A DNA stretch of 64,000 nucleotides. It comes from Tethya wilhelma (lineage: Eukaryota; Porifera; Demospongiae; Tethyida; Tethyidae). Under the pieces are notes generated by a model, which saw only the letters and a program-made list of their open reading frames with translations, had not been told where the DNA came from and searched no databases. The position numbers and the translations under genes are program-made. The stretch is taken from contig CAXIPT010000002.1 of NCBI GenBank assembly GCA_964030475.1, positions 330,138 through 394,137 of the forward strand, in the 5' to 3' direction. Of the stretch, positions 33,771 through 45,490 are shown piece after piece (position 1 is the first letter of the stretch; the number at the start of each line of letters is the position of its first letter).

Positions 33771-34119
33771 TTTCAGGACCAGAATTCAACATTGTGTAAT
33801 AATTAATTAGTCACACAACTGACTTGAACACATCTATATCATTAACCTAGTGAAGCAGTCAAAATTGTTGTGAAGTACTACATACAGTTAACTTGTATGA
33901 CGGAAATCATAAGAGGTGTGATAGTGGGTGGGATTTAACTGAAAGTGCAAGTGGTAAGGGGTCGTGATCAATGTTTAATCCAGGCCAGATGGACACACAA
34001 AAAATGCCCGGTATGTGGATCACGTGATCATGATTGCATTTGATTAAACAGGTTAGCTGTTGTGCGCTATGCAGGCATGGCAGGGATCGTGGCCACGGCT
34101 GGAACGCTCTCTAGTAAAC
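33771..34119. other. Nothing recognised
   Basis: No coding or structural feature supported. Confidence 0.35.
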
Positions 34120-34345
34120 TGAATTGCAAAATTGAATGGCAAAAACGAATTGTATAAATCGAATTGGAACTCAAGTTTAGAACATATAGCGCAGCAAAAT
34201 CGAATCATAAACTCAAATGCAAAAACGAATTGCAAATCAAATAGCAAAAACAAATTGTAAAAACCAATTGGAAGTCAAATATGAGCTCGAAACTGTGTAG
34301 AATGCAAGCATATTGGGGCACAATCGAATCATAAATTCAAAATCG
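34120..34345. repeat. Diverged tandem duplication, about 110-bp unit
   Basis: Two imperfect units each start GAATTGCAAA and end with AATCGAATCATAAA. They share blocks such as GCAAAAAC(G/A)AATTGTA. They lie in tandem and differ by many substitutions. Confidence 0.55.
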
Positions 34346-34883
34346 CATTTTGACACAAATTATGTCCCATACAAATAGGTTGTAGATTTTTGAGCTGAGT
34401 CTAAGGCTGCCACTCTGGGCATATATGGTTTCTTTTGCCAAGCCAACTGTCCAGATTGTCATGTACAGAGGTCGAAATAACTTTTTAGAGTGCAGGGTCA
34501 AAATGTCAGTACAAATGTCATTTGTTCTGTCATTTTAATAAAGCGCATGGCCATTTGGCCATTTAAGCTGACCACATTTATAGTACTAGTGTTTACAGAG
34601 AAACACAAGGGTAGGGCCTACTTCTACTTACTACAAGTGGTTGTTACAAGCCATGAACCACAATGTGAATTTTAGTGATGACTATAATTGTTTTTATGGG
34701 GCTATTTTTTAGTCTGGACAAAGTGTCCGTGCATAAGCTGTTTTAAGAGGTCAATTTGATTAAATGCACAGAAAATGACCGATTACCGACTGTTATTTTG
34801 AGCTCTGCATGTGTGACCATGCATTGATTGCTAGGGCGCCAAGTCAGGGTTTCTTTTAGGGGGTGTTGGGGGGGGGGGGGGGG
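34346..34883. other. No gene; ends in a 17-base G run and an N
   Basis: No protein motif. A homopolymer of G at about 34867-34883 is followed by the unknown base at 34884, a likely sequencing or assembly break. Confidence 0.4.
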
Positions 34884-34884
34884 N

Positions 34885-35305
34885 GTACTTTGCTTGCTAG
34901 ATTCAATGTAATCAACAAAGAAACCATCAGCAACTACTTCACTTTATTCAAAGTTCTTTTTGGAAAATGATTTGCACCATGTTTGTCTCGAATTTACATT
35001 GTTGACGAAAGTGAAATGCCTTTGAACTTCAGGACAAGTATCGTTGCAAAAAGAAAGTGAGATACTGCCATCCCAGAAAGAAGGGACAAATAACAATTGC
35101 TAGTTGTGTAAATGCTGCTGGCCAAGCAATTCCTCCTATGACAATTTTTGATGCTAAAACGCAGAAGCACCATCCAGAATCAGTACCTAGATCTTGTGAT
35201 AATGATAGCACCAATTCTTTTTCTCAACTTGATGATGTCGACAGTTCTACAGGTTACTTACTGACCAATTATACTAATATGTTAGTTCCTAGCAGTTACT
35301 GTTAG
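34885..35305 (+). pseudogene. pogo/Tigger-like transposase fragment
   Basis: Reads DESEMPLNFRTS, then KKVRYCHPRKKGQITIASC and VNAAGQAIPPMTIFDAK, closely matching the relic at 6890-7640 but less decayed. The upstream ACTTTGCTTGCTAGATTCAATG is also shared. It then passes into an unrelated frame to 35305, so the rest of the DDE domain is deleted. The Asp of DESE would be the first catalytic residue. Confidence 0.75.
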
Positions 35306-35984
35306 TTACTGTTCTTGTTGAAGACTACTCATCTTTGAGCCAACAAAAAGACCTCGATCAGAATGGCTAGCGCTAAATCCTTCTTGCTCAGAACGCTGAC
35401 TTTAAGTTGACGTTACATAATCCAGCTGAAAACGGAAACGGCTATGAATAATTTGTGTGTTGGCATTTTATTATGTGCGTTTGCACGTCGTTTTACCGTA
35501 AAACACAAATTAAACGGGAACTTTATTTTGAGGGCTACTGTAGCTTGTTCATTTCCCCCCAGGATACATCACTATATTGTTGCTGTGACTCGGGTAGGGA
35601 AGTTGACTTGGAAAGTCACAGGCGCTGATTTAACGGTTGCCGGAATTTGGACACTTTTGTTGTATATATTCAAGGTATTGACACTTGACGCTAGCTACGG
35701 AGGTGCAAGGAGGCTTAATTAACTATACCTGCATTTGCAGCCCTGCTCTGCAAGCTGAAAAAAAGCGCCAAAAGTTCGCTTCTAATTTTTTTGTGAACTT
35801 TGACCACTTGCATGTTTGCATACTTTTGTAGTAAGCTGTCCAAATTTTGAAGACTAGAGCTGCCATTCTTAGTTGGAACAAACGCATGCACAAAAATGTA
35901 CAAAAAACCAAAGTAAAAATGCGAGTATAATTTTATACACCCTATAACCATAAACCTATTTCCTTTATTCCCAGGTATATGCAA
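35306..35984. other. No recognised gene
   Basis: Open frames 35444-35722 (plus) and 35715-35990 (minus) carry no motif I can name. Confidence 0.3.
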
Positions 35985-36319
35985 CTCCACTAAAACAGCA
36001 GTTAAGAAATTTTACCTTGCCACTGTCTAAAGTCTTAAGCTTAGATTCAGTTCTCCGTGTTGTCAAAGAAATCATTTCCCAACCTATTAAAAAACCTGAT
36101 CATGAAGGAATTCGAAATTTATTTTTGAGATCAACACTTATGTCAGAACTGCCTTCTCTGAACACCATCAAGGAAAAGTCTGTTGGAGAGTATATTGGAG
36201 TCGTAAATCGACCTAAATCTGTAACTCTGCATGTTACAGAAAAGGAGGCGTGTACTGCACGATTTGTGGGAGAATTCATTTGTGAGAGAATTCATTTGGT
36301 ACATTACGGATTTTTTTAA
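35985..36319 (+). other. Open exon-like frame of unknown nature
   Basis: A pyrimidine-rich tract ending CCCAG (35973) is followed by an open frame (PLSKVLSLDSVLRVVKEIIS... to stop 36317-36319). The codon usage looks protein-like, with an internal TLHVTEKEACTARFVGEF. No family recognised. Confidence 0.3.
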
Positions 36320-36321
36320 TA

Positions 36322-37330
36322 ATGAGTATAATGCCGATTTCTATTGCAACATGGAAACCTGACAGAGTCTATAATAAAGAGGCCCTCCACCACCGAGTGG
36401 CCCAGGCCAAAGTAAGATCACTGAAGCCTGGGTCCACCAGGGACCTGGGCTCATTTTCTGTGAACCACCAGGCCCTGGTCCAATTCCGGGATTGGCTCCG
36501 AGGAATTGACGGGAAGAACAAGAGTGAGACGGTGGCGAGGTCGATGGCCGCAGATGTGCCCAAGTTTCTCCATTTCTCTAATCCAAGGAAGGTGGACTTC
36601 ACCCATGTTTTGTCCAGGAGATTGCTTACGCCGTGAAATTCACGCAAAGTGCCTTTCCGGACTGGCCCCACGACCAGACAACTAAGATCCTTGATATAAT
36701 CCACGAGTGGAAGAGCACCCTCTATCGGAAGAGGCGAGAGAAGGCAAGAAAGCTACATGTCCTAATCAAGCCTGTGGTGAAACAGTTGAACACTTGGTTG
36801 TCAAACTTTATTGTTGAAGCATGCTCGACAAAGGAGAGCCTTACCCGGCAAGTACTATATATTTAGCAATTTTTATCAGGAATTCAGCGCTAATATCTAG
36901 ATAAAGATCCGGCATTTCCCAAAATCATGGACAAGATAAAAGTATGCAACTTTTACGACAAACGACAGTGAAAGGCCAGATTTCTGAAGAAGCCACTGAT
37001 GACAGTGCAGCTTGAGTATGTATGACATGGAATATGCAGGTCACCCACCCACTGATGACAGCATGGAATATTAATTAAGACCGTGCTGATCTTTCTGAAG
37101 GTAAAGATGACGAAATTCGAAAACTATTTGAGGCCATAGATAGGTTGAAGAAGAATATAAAACAAGACATAAAATTAGCTAGCTTGGAAAAAATTATTAC
37201 CCCTGGCAATACACCTGCTCGTGGTATTCCAGACTTCTTTTGACGTCCTTCCTCTAGCTCCAATGAGGCTCGACTTGGACAAGTGAATATTGTTGACGTA
37301 CTTGAGGGATGCACAACATTAATTTGCTAA
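36322..37330 (+). pseudogene. Uncharacterised ORF, possible tyrosine-recombinase N-terminal region
   Basis: 36322-36636 contains NHQALVQFRDWLRGIDGKNK, SETVARSMAADVPKFLHF, the helical pattern of a SAM-like core-binding domain of tyrosine recombinases (Crypton or DIRS type). After a frameshift at about 36620 it continues IAYAVKFTQSAF to 36866. A separate piece, 37078-37330, reads DEIRKLFEAIDRLKKNIKQD, ASLEKIITPGNTPARGIPDF; I recall similar tails in unnamed sponge proteins. The catalytic R-H-R-Y half is not found. The assignment is an inference from the pattern. Confidence 0.3.
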
Positions 37331-37934
37331 ATAATGCGAAAAATGTTTCCTGTTATAATGTTAAAAACATTTGTCATGCTATCATGTTTCACAATTTCAC
37401 TACTGGACAGCCACCCAAACACTAATTAACATGTTGCAGCTCTGCAGTACAGCATGCACAAGCTCATTACATGTGACCATAGTCAAAGATTACAGTATAA
37501 CAAAGTACAATATTAATTAATCGGAGAACCTATGCGAGCCTGCACTGAAACTGGAATGTCAAGCAGTCTTTTGTGAAAGCTCAACTATACTGCACTGTAC
37601 TAAAAAACCTTCGATCAAACACAATGTATACTTTGCATCCAGAAGATAGCCTCTTTACATAGAGCCAATCATCATGTTCTCTATAACACCTAGCATAGGT
37701 GCAAGGAATCCAGATCATTAGTGGAACCATGCTAATCTTGTTTGAGAAAAGGGCACTGAATTCTTTGACATGCACAATCACAAGCTAGGAATCATGCTGT
37801 CCTTCACAGCAACCAATTCGGAGGAAAAGCTATTCAGAATTAGCACCCTACATATACAGTTCAGTGAATTTGAGACCTTAGGTTTCATATGATTTGCTGT
37901 TGGTTTCTGCGGAGAGTTCAGCCTTATGATTCTT
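37331..37934. other. Nothing recognised
   Basis: AT-rich interval without protein motif or terminal repeats. Confidence 0.35.
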
Positions 37935-39050
37935 CATGTAATAGTGATAGATGCGGCAATTGCTCAAGAGGCAAAGCCACAAAGAAAGACCTATCAGTGG
38001 TCTGGATAGACTACAAGAAGGCAGTGCTACATAAAATATATGGGTTAGAATTGCCTTGAAAAGCATCAGAGCCCCATGCAAAGATGGTAAGAAGGAAGCT
38101 CCTGCCAAAGTGGGAGACGAGTATCTCCCTGAAGACAAGCTCACTGACTCAGGTGTAACTAGGCAAGACATTAAACTTGAGAGGGGCCTATTTCAGGGGG
38201 ACTCATCCCCATTGCTATTCTGCATCTGTGTTGCACCACTGTCGTGGAGACTGAGGCAAATTGGGGGGGGGGGTTCCCAGCAAATTCCACTCAAAGCCAG
38301 TTACCCACCTAATGTTCATGGATGATCTGAAGATCTACAGTGAGAACAAGGAGGAGCAGGAAGAAACAGTGGGCACCATGGAAGCTGTCTCGAGGGCAAT
38401 GGGCATGACACTGGGACTAAGAAGTGCTCAACTGCCAACCTAGAAGCAGGGAAGCTTTCTCTAAATTTAAGGGGAAACCTGACCTTAATTGCTAACGGGC
38501 AGCGTAACTGAGGAGGTAAAGTATGGTGAAACATACAAATACCTAGGAATTGCCCAACTATTTGGAACAAGTATGTCCAAAACAAAGAACAAGGTTAGAA
38601 CTGATAGGGTCAGACGGACATGGTCCTCTGGGCTAGGCTCAAAACACATGGTCAATGCCAGCAACTCATGGGCTTCAGGTGTGAGGAAATATTTCTTTGG
38701 AGTCATTAAATGGTTGAGGTGGGATATGAGAAGAATGGACCAGAAAACAAGGCGAATCATGACCCAGAACATAGCACACCATGCCAACAGTTCAATTAAT
38801 CGCCTCTACTTGCCTAGAAGAGAGGCCGGATGTGGGTTATTGAGCCTAGAACACATGTGGGAAAGAGAGGCATTGTCGGCTACAATGTACCTACTCACCT
38901 CAAAAGACTAACAAGTCCAAGGAGCCATGAAACTGCAGATGAAGCTGGCGGAAAGAGGTTCGACTAGCCTAGTGGATGCAGCAGAATATGTTGTGACGAA
39001 GTATGACATAGAACTGCAATTAATGATTCTTGATCTCCCAAAGAGTTGAC
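37935..39050 (+). pseudogene. LINE reverse transcriptase, copy B
   Basis: Reads KDLSVVWIDYKKA (motif A, first Asp, about 37985-38025), LERGLFQGDSSPLLFCICVA (38174-38235), then after a shift caused by a G run at 38264-38273 THLMFMDDLKIYSENK (catalytic DD, about 38307-38350), MGMTLGL, then YKYLGIAQLFG and the same C-terminal region as copy A, ending at a TGA (39047-39049). The enzyme would prime reverse transcription at a nicked target. G-run, stops and frameshifts inactivate it. Clade uncertain, R2/NeSL-like features. Confidence 0.82.
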
Positions 39051-40642
39051 AAGCTCAATACCACCATTAACTCCTGTTGTGGCACACAATGCTACCTACC
39101 AGGCAAACTTGTTTAAGAAAGTTTCCCAGAATAAACCTTACAGATAATCTTTAATAGAGCTGCAGTGTAATTCTTGGGTAGTTTAAAAGGACCTCTCCAG
39201 AATGGAATGTATAGATCAAGTACCATTTATTATATCTTTTTGTTGGATGCGAATCCCCTCTTTATGTCAGGTGCTTTCCTAAAGGAAGTAATATACCACT
39301 ATAGCTGAGTCAACAAAGGATGTAGCTGACCATGTACTTAGGTTAAGAAAATGGTAATAATGGCACAGAAGCGTACAATTTTAACTTCTCCGACACAACT
39401 GGAAAGGCTTCCAGATGTCCGAATTCTAACAATCCTTGAAGCATGCAAAAAGGGGGCTACTGTATTTCACTTACTAGCTCTTGTACTTGAAGAGAAACAG
39501 GTACATCCGAAAGATTCGCCTCTCTGTGGCCATTGCACTTATTCAGCAGGGAATTCTTCACATGCCCTTCAATTACTTGCTTCACCTTTATCGTTTCAAA
39601 CTATTGACTCTGAGCCAGAAGTTAGTGGTTTGCAATGCTTTTGTTATCCTGAGACAATGGATGCCCTTTGATCACATATAGCCCTCCGACCATTATTGTG
39701 AGAAGTCTCAAGGCTGGAATTATGACCTGGAGACGATGGAGAAAGTACGTACGTCCATACTAATAGTCTCACTCTCACCAACAAATTTATCAGCCCAGCA
39801 CACTACCTCACTCTTGAACTACTATCTCATAGATTGCCACATTGACTTGGATACTATACAGTTTAGGATGTAAACAAATTTTCGTTATATTGCCTGCTGC
39901 CTCATTTCTCACATATCATGCAACCATTTAATGAAGTTCTTGCAAGAGTGTTAAGGAGGCATTGACTGATGCCGTTTTAGTGGGGATAGCTGCGAATGGT
40001 TTTTGTGGTTCTAGTATTAATTTTATCCTGTCATTGCTTCTAAAATATAGATGTCCAAAGACTCTCCTTCAGCTGTTTATTGAGTTGAAAGTGAGACAGC
40101 TTGTGACAATAGTGTAAAGTCCACCTCCTAACCATCTACAGTAATCTTTAGAAAGAGGTGTCTTGGCCCTTTAATTGGAGATTGATGAAGAAAATATAAT
40201 GAGCAATGAATTAGTCAAGATGTCCATACAAAATTAATACAAGACACTTAATGTAGCATTGCCTTAAGGGAGCTGGTTGACACTAGGACAATTGGACATG
40301 GTGAAATGAATGCATACTCGGAGTGGAATTCTAAGGACTGATAAAGAAACTGACAGCTCAGACTTTGTAGTTGCATTGTCTCCAGATCAGACTCAGGTCA
40401 TTCAAATGACAATTGCAAAACTAATCAATAAACCAAACTTTCACAACATTGATGGAGTAAGGTAAATAACTATGGAAATCTGCCAGTGTGCCGGACTGAT
40501 AATTAACTATAGTAAGTGATTTGGAATATGTATGCACTGTCATAGTCTAATTGATATTACTCCCTCATTGATCTCCAGCTGGTTCTGGACTTTCTTGAAA
40601 TACTTTCCGTGAACTGAGGTGTCTCTTTCAGAGCTGCTACTC

Positions 40643-41215
40643 CATGGCTAGAAATTGTAGTACTAACAGTGACATGCAGCTGTGCTACATAAAAAGTACA
40701 AGCCTAATTTGCATCTCATTAATATGCAAAATTTTGTATTGTAACAATGGCAGAGCAAGCAAAACTTCACTAACTTTAGCTCCGTTTGGCGGAGCGAGTG
40801 CCAGAGTTCAAGGTCCATTGATTGAGGAAGTCATAAGTTCAACTCTTCCTGTTTAATAATTTAGGGCGCAAATTTGCAAAACTAGTGAAAAATCGAAATG
40901 CTGGATAAAAAGATATAGGTACTTCCTGTTCTAAAGTACAGAGGCAATACTGTGCGATCGCGTTTTTGATATGCTCGACATTTGGCCATTTGGCGGAGAA
41001 ACCGCCAGCCTCCTGGACTTGAAAAGCTTGCTGTAAGTTACCCAAAAGGTTGAATTAACAGTATTTAGGGCGCAAATTTTTCTAGAGTGTCTTGTTAGCT
41101 TGCAATCTGAAGACTAAAATGCATTCAGTATCACTTTTAGTACTTAGCTACTGAGCAGCTGCCTGATGCATGTAGGCTCATCAATAATTCATATGTCACT
41201 ACATTTCTAGCCATG
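40643..41215. mobile_element. TIR element (573 bp), CATGGCTAGAAAT ends
   Basis: The left end CATGGCTAGAAATTGTAGT and the right end, complement of CATGGCTAGAAATGTAGT, differ by one extra base. Copy A has no insertion at the corresponding point (GAGCTGCTACTC then TATGACAC at about 31305-31322), so the element entered after the duplication or was absent from that copy. A short frame 40644-40856 starts in the repeat and has no motif. Superfamily unknown. Confidence 0.75.
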
Positions 41216-41385
41216 CTATGACACAGCTCTTGAGCATAAAGTCATTCAGCATCACAGTCCTTGAGACATTCGAGTGCAATAGGTAGGAATGCTAGGAAAG
41301 GTGCATGGGATCAATAAAAAAGATGTTTTGTCTTAGCTCAATTTGAAGTACAGGTACATAAATATTACTACTGCAGAACTAAGGA

Positions 41386-42106
41386 CATTGCCAGAAATAC
41401 GCGGACACGGAAAATAATTTTACGTAATCTCTCCGTATACTACTTCCGCTCTTAAGTACTAGAGTGATAGGCGCTTACCTGGAATCAACCCTTTGCAAAG
41501 TACTTTCTTGAAATGTATGGCCTGGTTTTACATCTAGACATAATAGTTACTTCTTGCAAAAAACTTTTAAGTCTAACCGTTACTCTCAGAATATTCCAGA
41601 AACAAAAGTTTGTTAACTATTACTCCACTCGACTTCTCCGTATTGTGCTAGTTAATTTTCTTCCGGACCTCTTCCAAACATCCCGCGTTTGCAGGCTAAC
41701 CGTGAAAAAATTTTCAGATGTATGGCTTGCAATTGACCGACAGAGGGTTAAACTTCACAAAAATAGTCTTGAAGGTCACGCTTGCCCATCTCAGAATATT
41801 CCAGGCAAGTTTAAAGTACTATACTAAACTGCTATTATGACATCATTATAAATTACGTCATCACACAATATTGCTGATTCAGCAGTTTCGCTAAAATCAC
41901 AGATCGCTTAGAAATCTCTCTATTTAGCTTTCTGGCTCCAAGAAGAAGAGTTTTGTGTCCTTAGTAGTCACTTCTGGCTGTCTGGAGTGTGTCTTCACAA
42001 GCGCTTCTGGATAATTTGAAAAATTCTGGATTTAATGATATTCATATATTCATGTATGTGGGCGTTCCGTACATGTCCTCTATTTGTATTGCAATTTCTG
42101 GCAATG
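41386..42106. mobile_element. TIR element (721 bp), CATTGCCAGAAAT ends
   Basis: A perfect 13-bp terminal inverted repeat CATTGCCAGAAAT. The empty site is GAGGATTATCTATTT at about 31446 in copy A; here AAGGA precedes and ATTATCTATTT follows, leaving at most 1-2 duplicated bases. The ends differ from those of 40643-41215 at only two of 13 positions, suggesting one family. A 104-codon frame (41513-41827) inside, with Lys/Arg and aromatic residues, has no recognised domain. Confidence 0.75.
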
Positions 42107-42109
42107 ATT

Positions 42110-42420
42110 ATCTATTTGTATGTTCTAAGTTGATTTCTAGATTAGGAAAGCACCTGGGTCAACATCTCGATGATAAGTATTCCAATTGCAAAGCAGTCAA
42201 TCTTTGCTGTGTATTCAGATGTCTCCTACAAGTAGCTCAAGGGTTTATCATTGTTACCAAGCTTTGCCATATTCCAAAGTCTGTTATTTAAATTTAGCTT
42301 GCACATTTCAACATAACACATTACTGCTAGACAGATCCCATTGGGTGATATAATTAATTTGAATGGAGGTAAGAAATGGTCAAAGTGATGTCATGGATCA
42401 AGGGCCTATTGACCGCCAAA
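42110..42420 (-). pseudogene. Protein kinase fragment, copy B
   Basis: Homologous to 31430-31780. Subdomain IX (AKIDCFAIGILIIEM) and the DFG region are still recognisable, but about 50 bases including the APE-like segment are missing compared with copy A. Subdomain VI lies near 42365. It is non-functional. Confidence 0.55.
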
Positions 42421-42610
42421 GGTGGGAGAGATCGAGTAGGTGTATCCAGCGAAATTTAAATGGAAAATCCAGATACACTATAAAATACAGATGGTTTGAT
42501 TATGAAGTAATACAGTAGGGTGCCGGTATCTACAATAGATATCTCAGCTGTTTCGGCTGGAAGCCCATATGTGATGTCACACTGCAACAAAGCTGTCAAA
42601 CAACTTGCAG

Positions 42611-43067
42611 ATGTATAGAGCATGTTATGAAGCCACGGCGGTGGCGCTGACAACTCGGTCTGCATGGAGGACAGCAGTGAAGACCCAATCCCTAAGCAAT
42701 TGCCAAAAAACACAGCGGTGACAGGTCCTTACAGGATGATCAGCAGAACACCCCGGTCAACCACAGTTGACGCCACCATCCGGGACAAAGACGCCGCCGG
42801 CAGTAACGGAGGCAAGGTTGGCGCCACTACAGAACAAGTACCACCTAGTTAAAGGATGTAGTTATATCCCTATACTTGCGCTAGGAAAAACAGATGGGAT
42901 CAACCAAGAGATCCACTTGGGTTATTTCAATGATGCCTATGTGTTATCTGTGTTATCTAACACGCACGAGGCGCAAATCGCTAGTCTGGAGAGAATAAAT
43001 TTTGCACTATTAGATGCAGATGGAGATTTGCCTGAACTTCTCTTGAAGAAGAGTTTGACAAGTATTC
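42611..43067. other. Unrecognised, locally GC-rich
   Basis: 42664-42852 is an open frame rich in Thr/Pro/Asp with higher GC than its surroundings (about 42635-42840), perhaps a fragment of a foreign element. An overlapping frame runs to 43117. No family recognised. Confidence 0.25.
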
Positions 43068-43202
43068 ATAGTTGCTGCGGAGTACAAAAATTAAACGCAC
43101 AAAAAATTGCAAAATAGTGAGTGGGGCTACGTAACGCGGTGATGCTATACAAAAATTATTCAACACGAAAATTTTAACAAGAAAATTTTGCAATTTATGG
43201 TA
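43068..43202. mobile_element. Partial copy of the YqaJ-interrupting MITE, reverse orientation
   Basis: From GTTGCTGCGGAGTAC to CAATTTATGGTA the sequence matches the complement of most of 11544-11718, including ATTAAACGCACAAAAAATTG and GTGGGGCT-CGTAA. One end with TA is present (43201-43202); the other end is missing. Confidence 0.7.
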
Positions 43203-43224
43203 GTTAGCCATCTGAGTCTACACT

Positions 43225-43340
43225 CCCTCCAAACAGGTGCAGCTCCCTGAAGCAATTAGTAGTCAGCTTGTATCCCCTCATCAACAAATTAATAGAAAAG
43301 CCAATGAAAGGCGCCAGAAGAGGGGGGCGTACGAGTAGTT
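43225..43340 (+). pseudogene. Possible transposase N-terminal fragment
   Basis: Reads VQLPEAISSQLVSPHQQINR, then KANERRQKRGAYE before a stop. I associate the ANERRQKRGxY stretch with the N-terminus of sponge and coral pogo-like transposases, ahead of their helix-turn-helix. It is too short to be sure. Confidence 0.3.
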
Positions 43341-44911
43341 GCTGTCGCCACAGAGAAACATATAATCATATTAATGACTAACCTCTGAGAAAAGCGCTCT
43401 GCCATCCTCTTAATTGTTGTTCTGCTTCAAAGTGTCCAAACTTGATATCGAGGTAGTGTCAGCAATGCTGATCGCTATAGAAACAACTTGCCCATGCATA
43501 GCAAAGTTCTTCTGCCTTCGAACTATGGGGACTTTTGCATCACATGCGCTCGACTTATTAATTAATGACTATTTATATTCATTTCTGCGTGAGGTAGGAA
43601 ATTATATTCTGTATGTAGTTGAGGAGAAGATTGGCAGATGACATCACCATTCAAAGAGTATGGTTTGGAATCACTGTCCACACACTGTAACGGCATATAT
43701 TATACAATTCTTATAGATGGCTGAGTCTCTTGCAGTAGACCTTCGTGGTGCTAATCAGTTGCTGCTTGTTTAACTCATGTTGTAATTGTAATTTAAATGC
43801 AATTAGCTGCTATTCAAAACATGCCTTAACTACCCTAAGAATGCTTAACCCTTTACAAGTGCATGCGAGCTACAAGACACACAAGGGCTATAGGGAACAA
43901 AGGAGCAAATTAGTCTAATGATCCACGAAAAGAACAACTGCATGAGCTCAGTTAAGGCAGGTAGTAGCCATTTTGACAGTGCATGGTTGAGGATATTTTT
44001 TACTGGTTGATTTCTTAGCTTTCAAACTTGGTATACATATTTTCCACTGTAGTTTCTTCACATTCACATATTTTGAGCATCACGTGATTTAGGGAGGCGG
44101 GGCTAGTCAAAATTAAGCATACTTAATCAGGTGTGCATTTATTAGAACATGAGGGTTTTTGAAGCATTTTTCTGTAACCAAAGCTCGATGCAAGCGGTTC
44201 CAGGCAGAATGGGAATTAAACTTCATCTGCAGGAAAACTTAATTTACATTGACATCACCATACTCTAAAAGAAACCGTACTAGTGAACGTGCAAGTGGCC
44301 TTGACTTAGGTGACATAAAAAGTTCTCTTGAAGAGTTGGCCCCAACGAGTGGATTGTGGTATCTCAAGATCAAAGGTAGATCTAGGAAATCTATCTATAT
44401 CTTTACTGTGACAGGGTGAGGCTTAAGGACAATGAAGGAGCCAATCTAGAGCCGATTATAGACGTACAAGCTAAATCAGCCGAGAACAGGGTGAAAATTG
44501 CATTCTGCCACGGTTGGTCGCGACCTTGGACCAACTATACTGTTACTCTACACTAACATTACTATAATTATGCACTTTACTGGGCATTTCAAACTATTCT
44601 CTAAATGCTTTCGCTAAAAACTTTTGTGGGCCCACGAGCAACTTAATGTAGCAATATTATGTTTTTCGTTTGTTTGTTATTGTACTTTGATTTGAGAAAT
44701 TGATTTCCTCAATCTCACCTGTGTATGATGATCGCCATTAATTTTTGTCCTAATGTTATACTCAAAGCAGAACCAAGCAAAGACACACTTACTTAAGAGC
44801 AATTGTCCTTCGAGCCGGAAGACAACTTAGTGACTGTAAATCTTCAACACTCCAATTGATACTCACTTCTGCTACAGGACACTGAATGTTGAACTGACTA
44901 ACTGCAAGGCC
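43341..44911. other. No recognised gene in about 1.6 kb
   Basis: Open frames 43414-43641 and a stretch near 44270-44395 (RNRTSERASGLDLGDI) have no identity I can support. No terminal repeats seen. Confidence 0.35.
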
Positions 44912-45115
44912 ATGGCTGACGTGGAAGCACTAAAGAGGAAGAAGACACGCGCTGGTCATCGTGCATCAGCCACTAGACTTCTGAACCAAGCAGACATTGC
45001 TCTCAGAGCTACTCTAATTGACCAAGACAAGCTATCCCTGCTGAAGTTAGCACTGGTAATACACATAGTGCATGATGTACCTTGGAAAGAATTTATAGTA
45101 GAGATGTATGCATAG
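44912..45115 (+). pseudogene. Possible BEL/Pao-type gag N-terminal fragment
   Basis: ATG-started frame MADVEALKRKKTRAGHRASA, TRLLNQADIAL, DQDKLSLLKLAL. The pattern KRKK-x-HR-x-SATR followed by an amphipathic LLKL helix is like the N-terminus of gag-type proteins of BEL/Pao retrotransposons. It ends at a stop after 67 codons, and no zinc knuckle, protease or RT follows. Confidence 0.35.
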
Positions 45116-45262
45116 CTGATACTGTAGCGGTTCACTGAATATAAAATTATTTGAACCTATCTTTGCAAAATTGGCACAGTGACATACATTAAGTTGCTTG
45201 ACAAAAAATTGTCAGTGCTAAGCTAAAGCTCTTCTTGCAAGCCATGCAGGTACACTGTAAAA

Positions 45263-45490
45263 TAGACGGGTAAAATAACTTATTGTTAGCTTCTGTACGC
45301 AGTTTAACAATGCAACGACCAATATATCATGCCAGCTATCCATTTATTTCCAAATTGTACCAATTAATATTGATATGAATATAGCCTTTATATAATATTA
45401 TGCAATTTGGAAATAAAAAATCATCATTTTGGTTGTTGCATCGTTAAACTGTATACAGAAGCTATTACAATAAGTTATTTTACCCATCTA
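45263..45490. mobile_element. Long foldback element (228 bp), TA ends
   Basis: Arms of about 100 bp, left starting TAGACGGGTAAAATAACTTA and right ending with the near-complement, pair over most of the length and leave only a short AT-rich centre. TA lies at both ends. No coding capacity. Confidence 0.7.

Larger units (their letters stand above)
38466..42610. repeat. Duplicated segment, copy B
   Basis: The counterpart of 29151-32130. 38466-39816 is apparently identical to 29151-30501. The rest is diverged, with a 20-base insertion after 39816, a deletion in the kinase part, and two TIR insertions (40643-41215 and 41386-42106) that copy A lacks. Confidence 0.85.
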
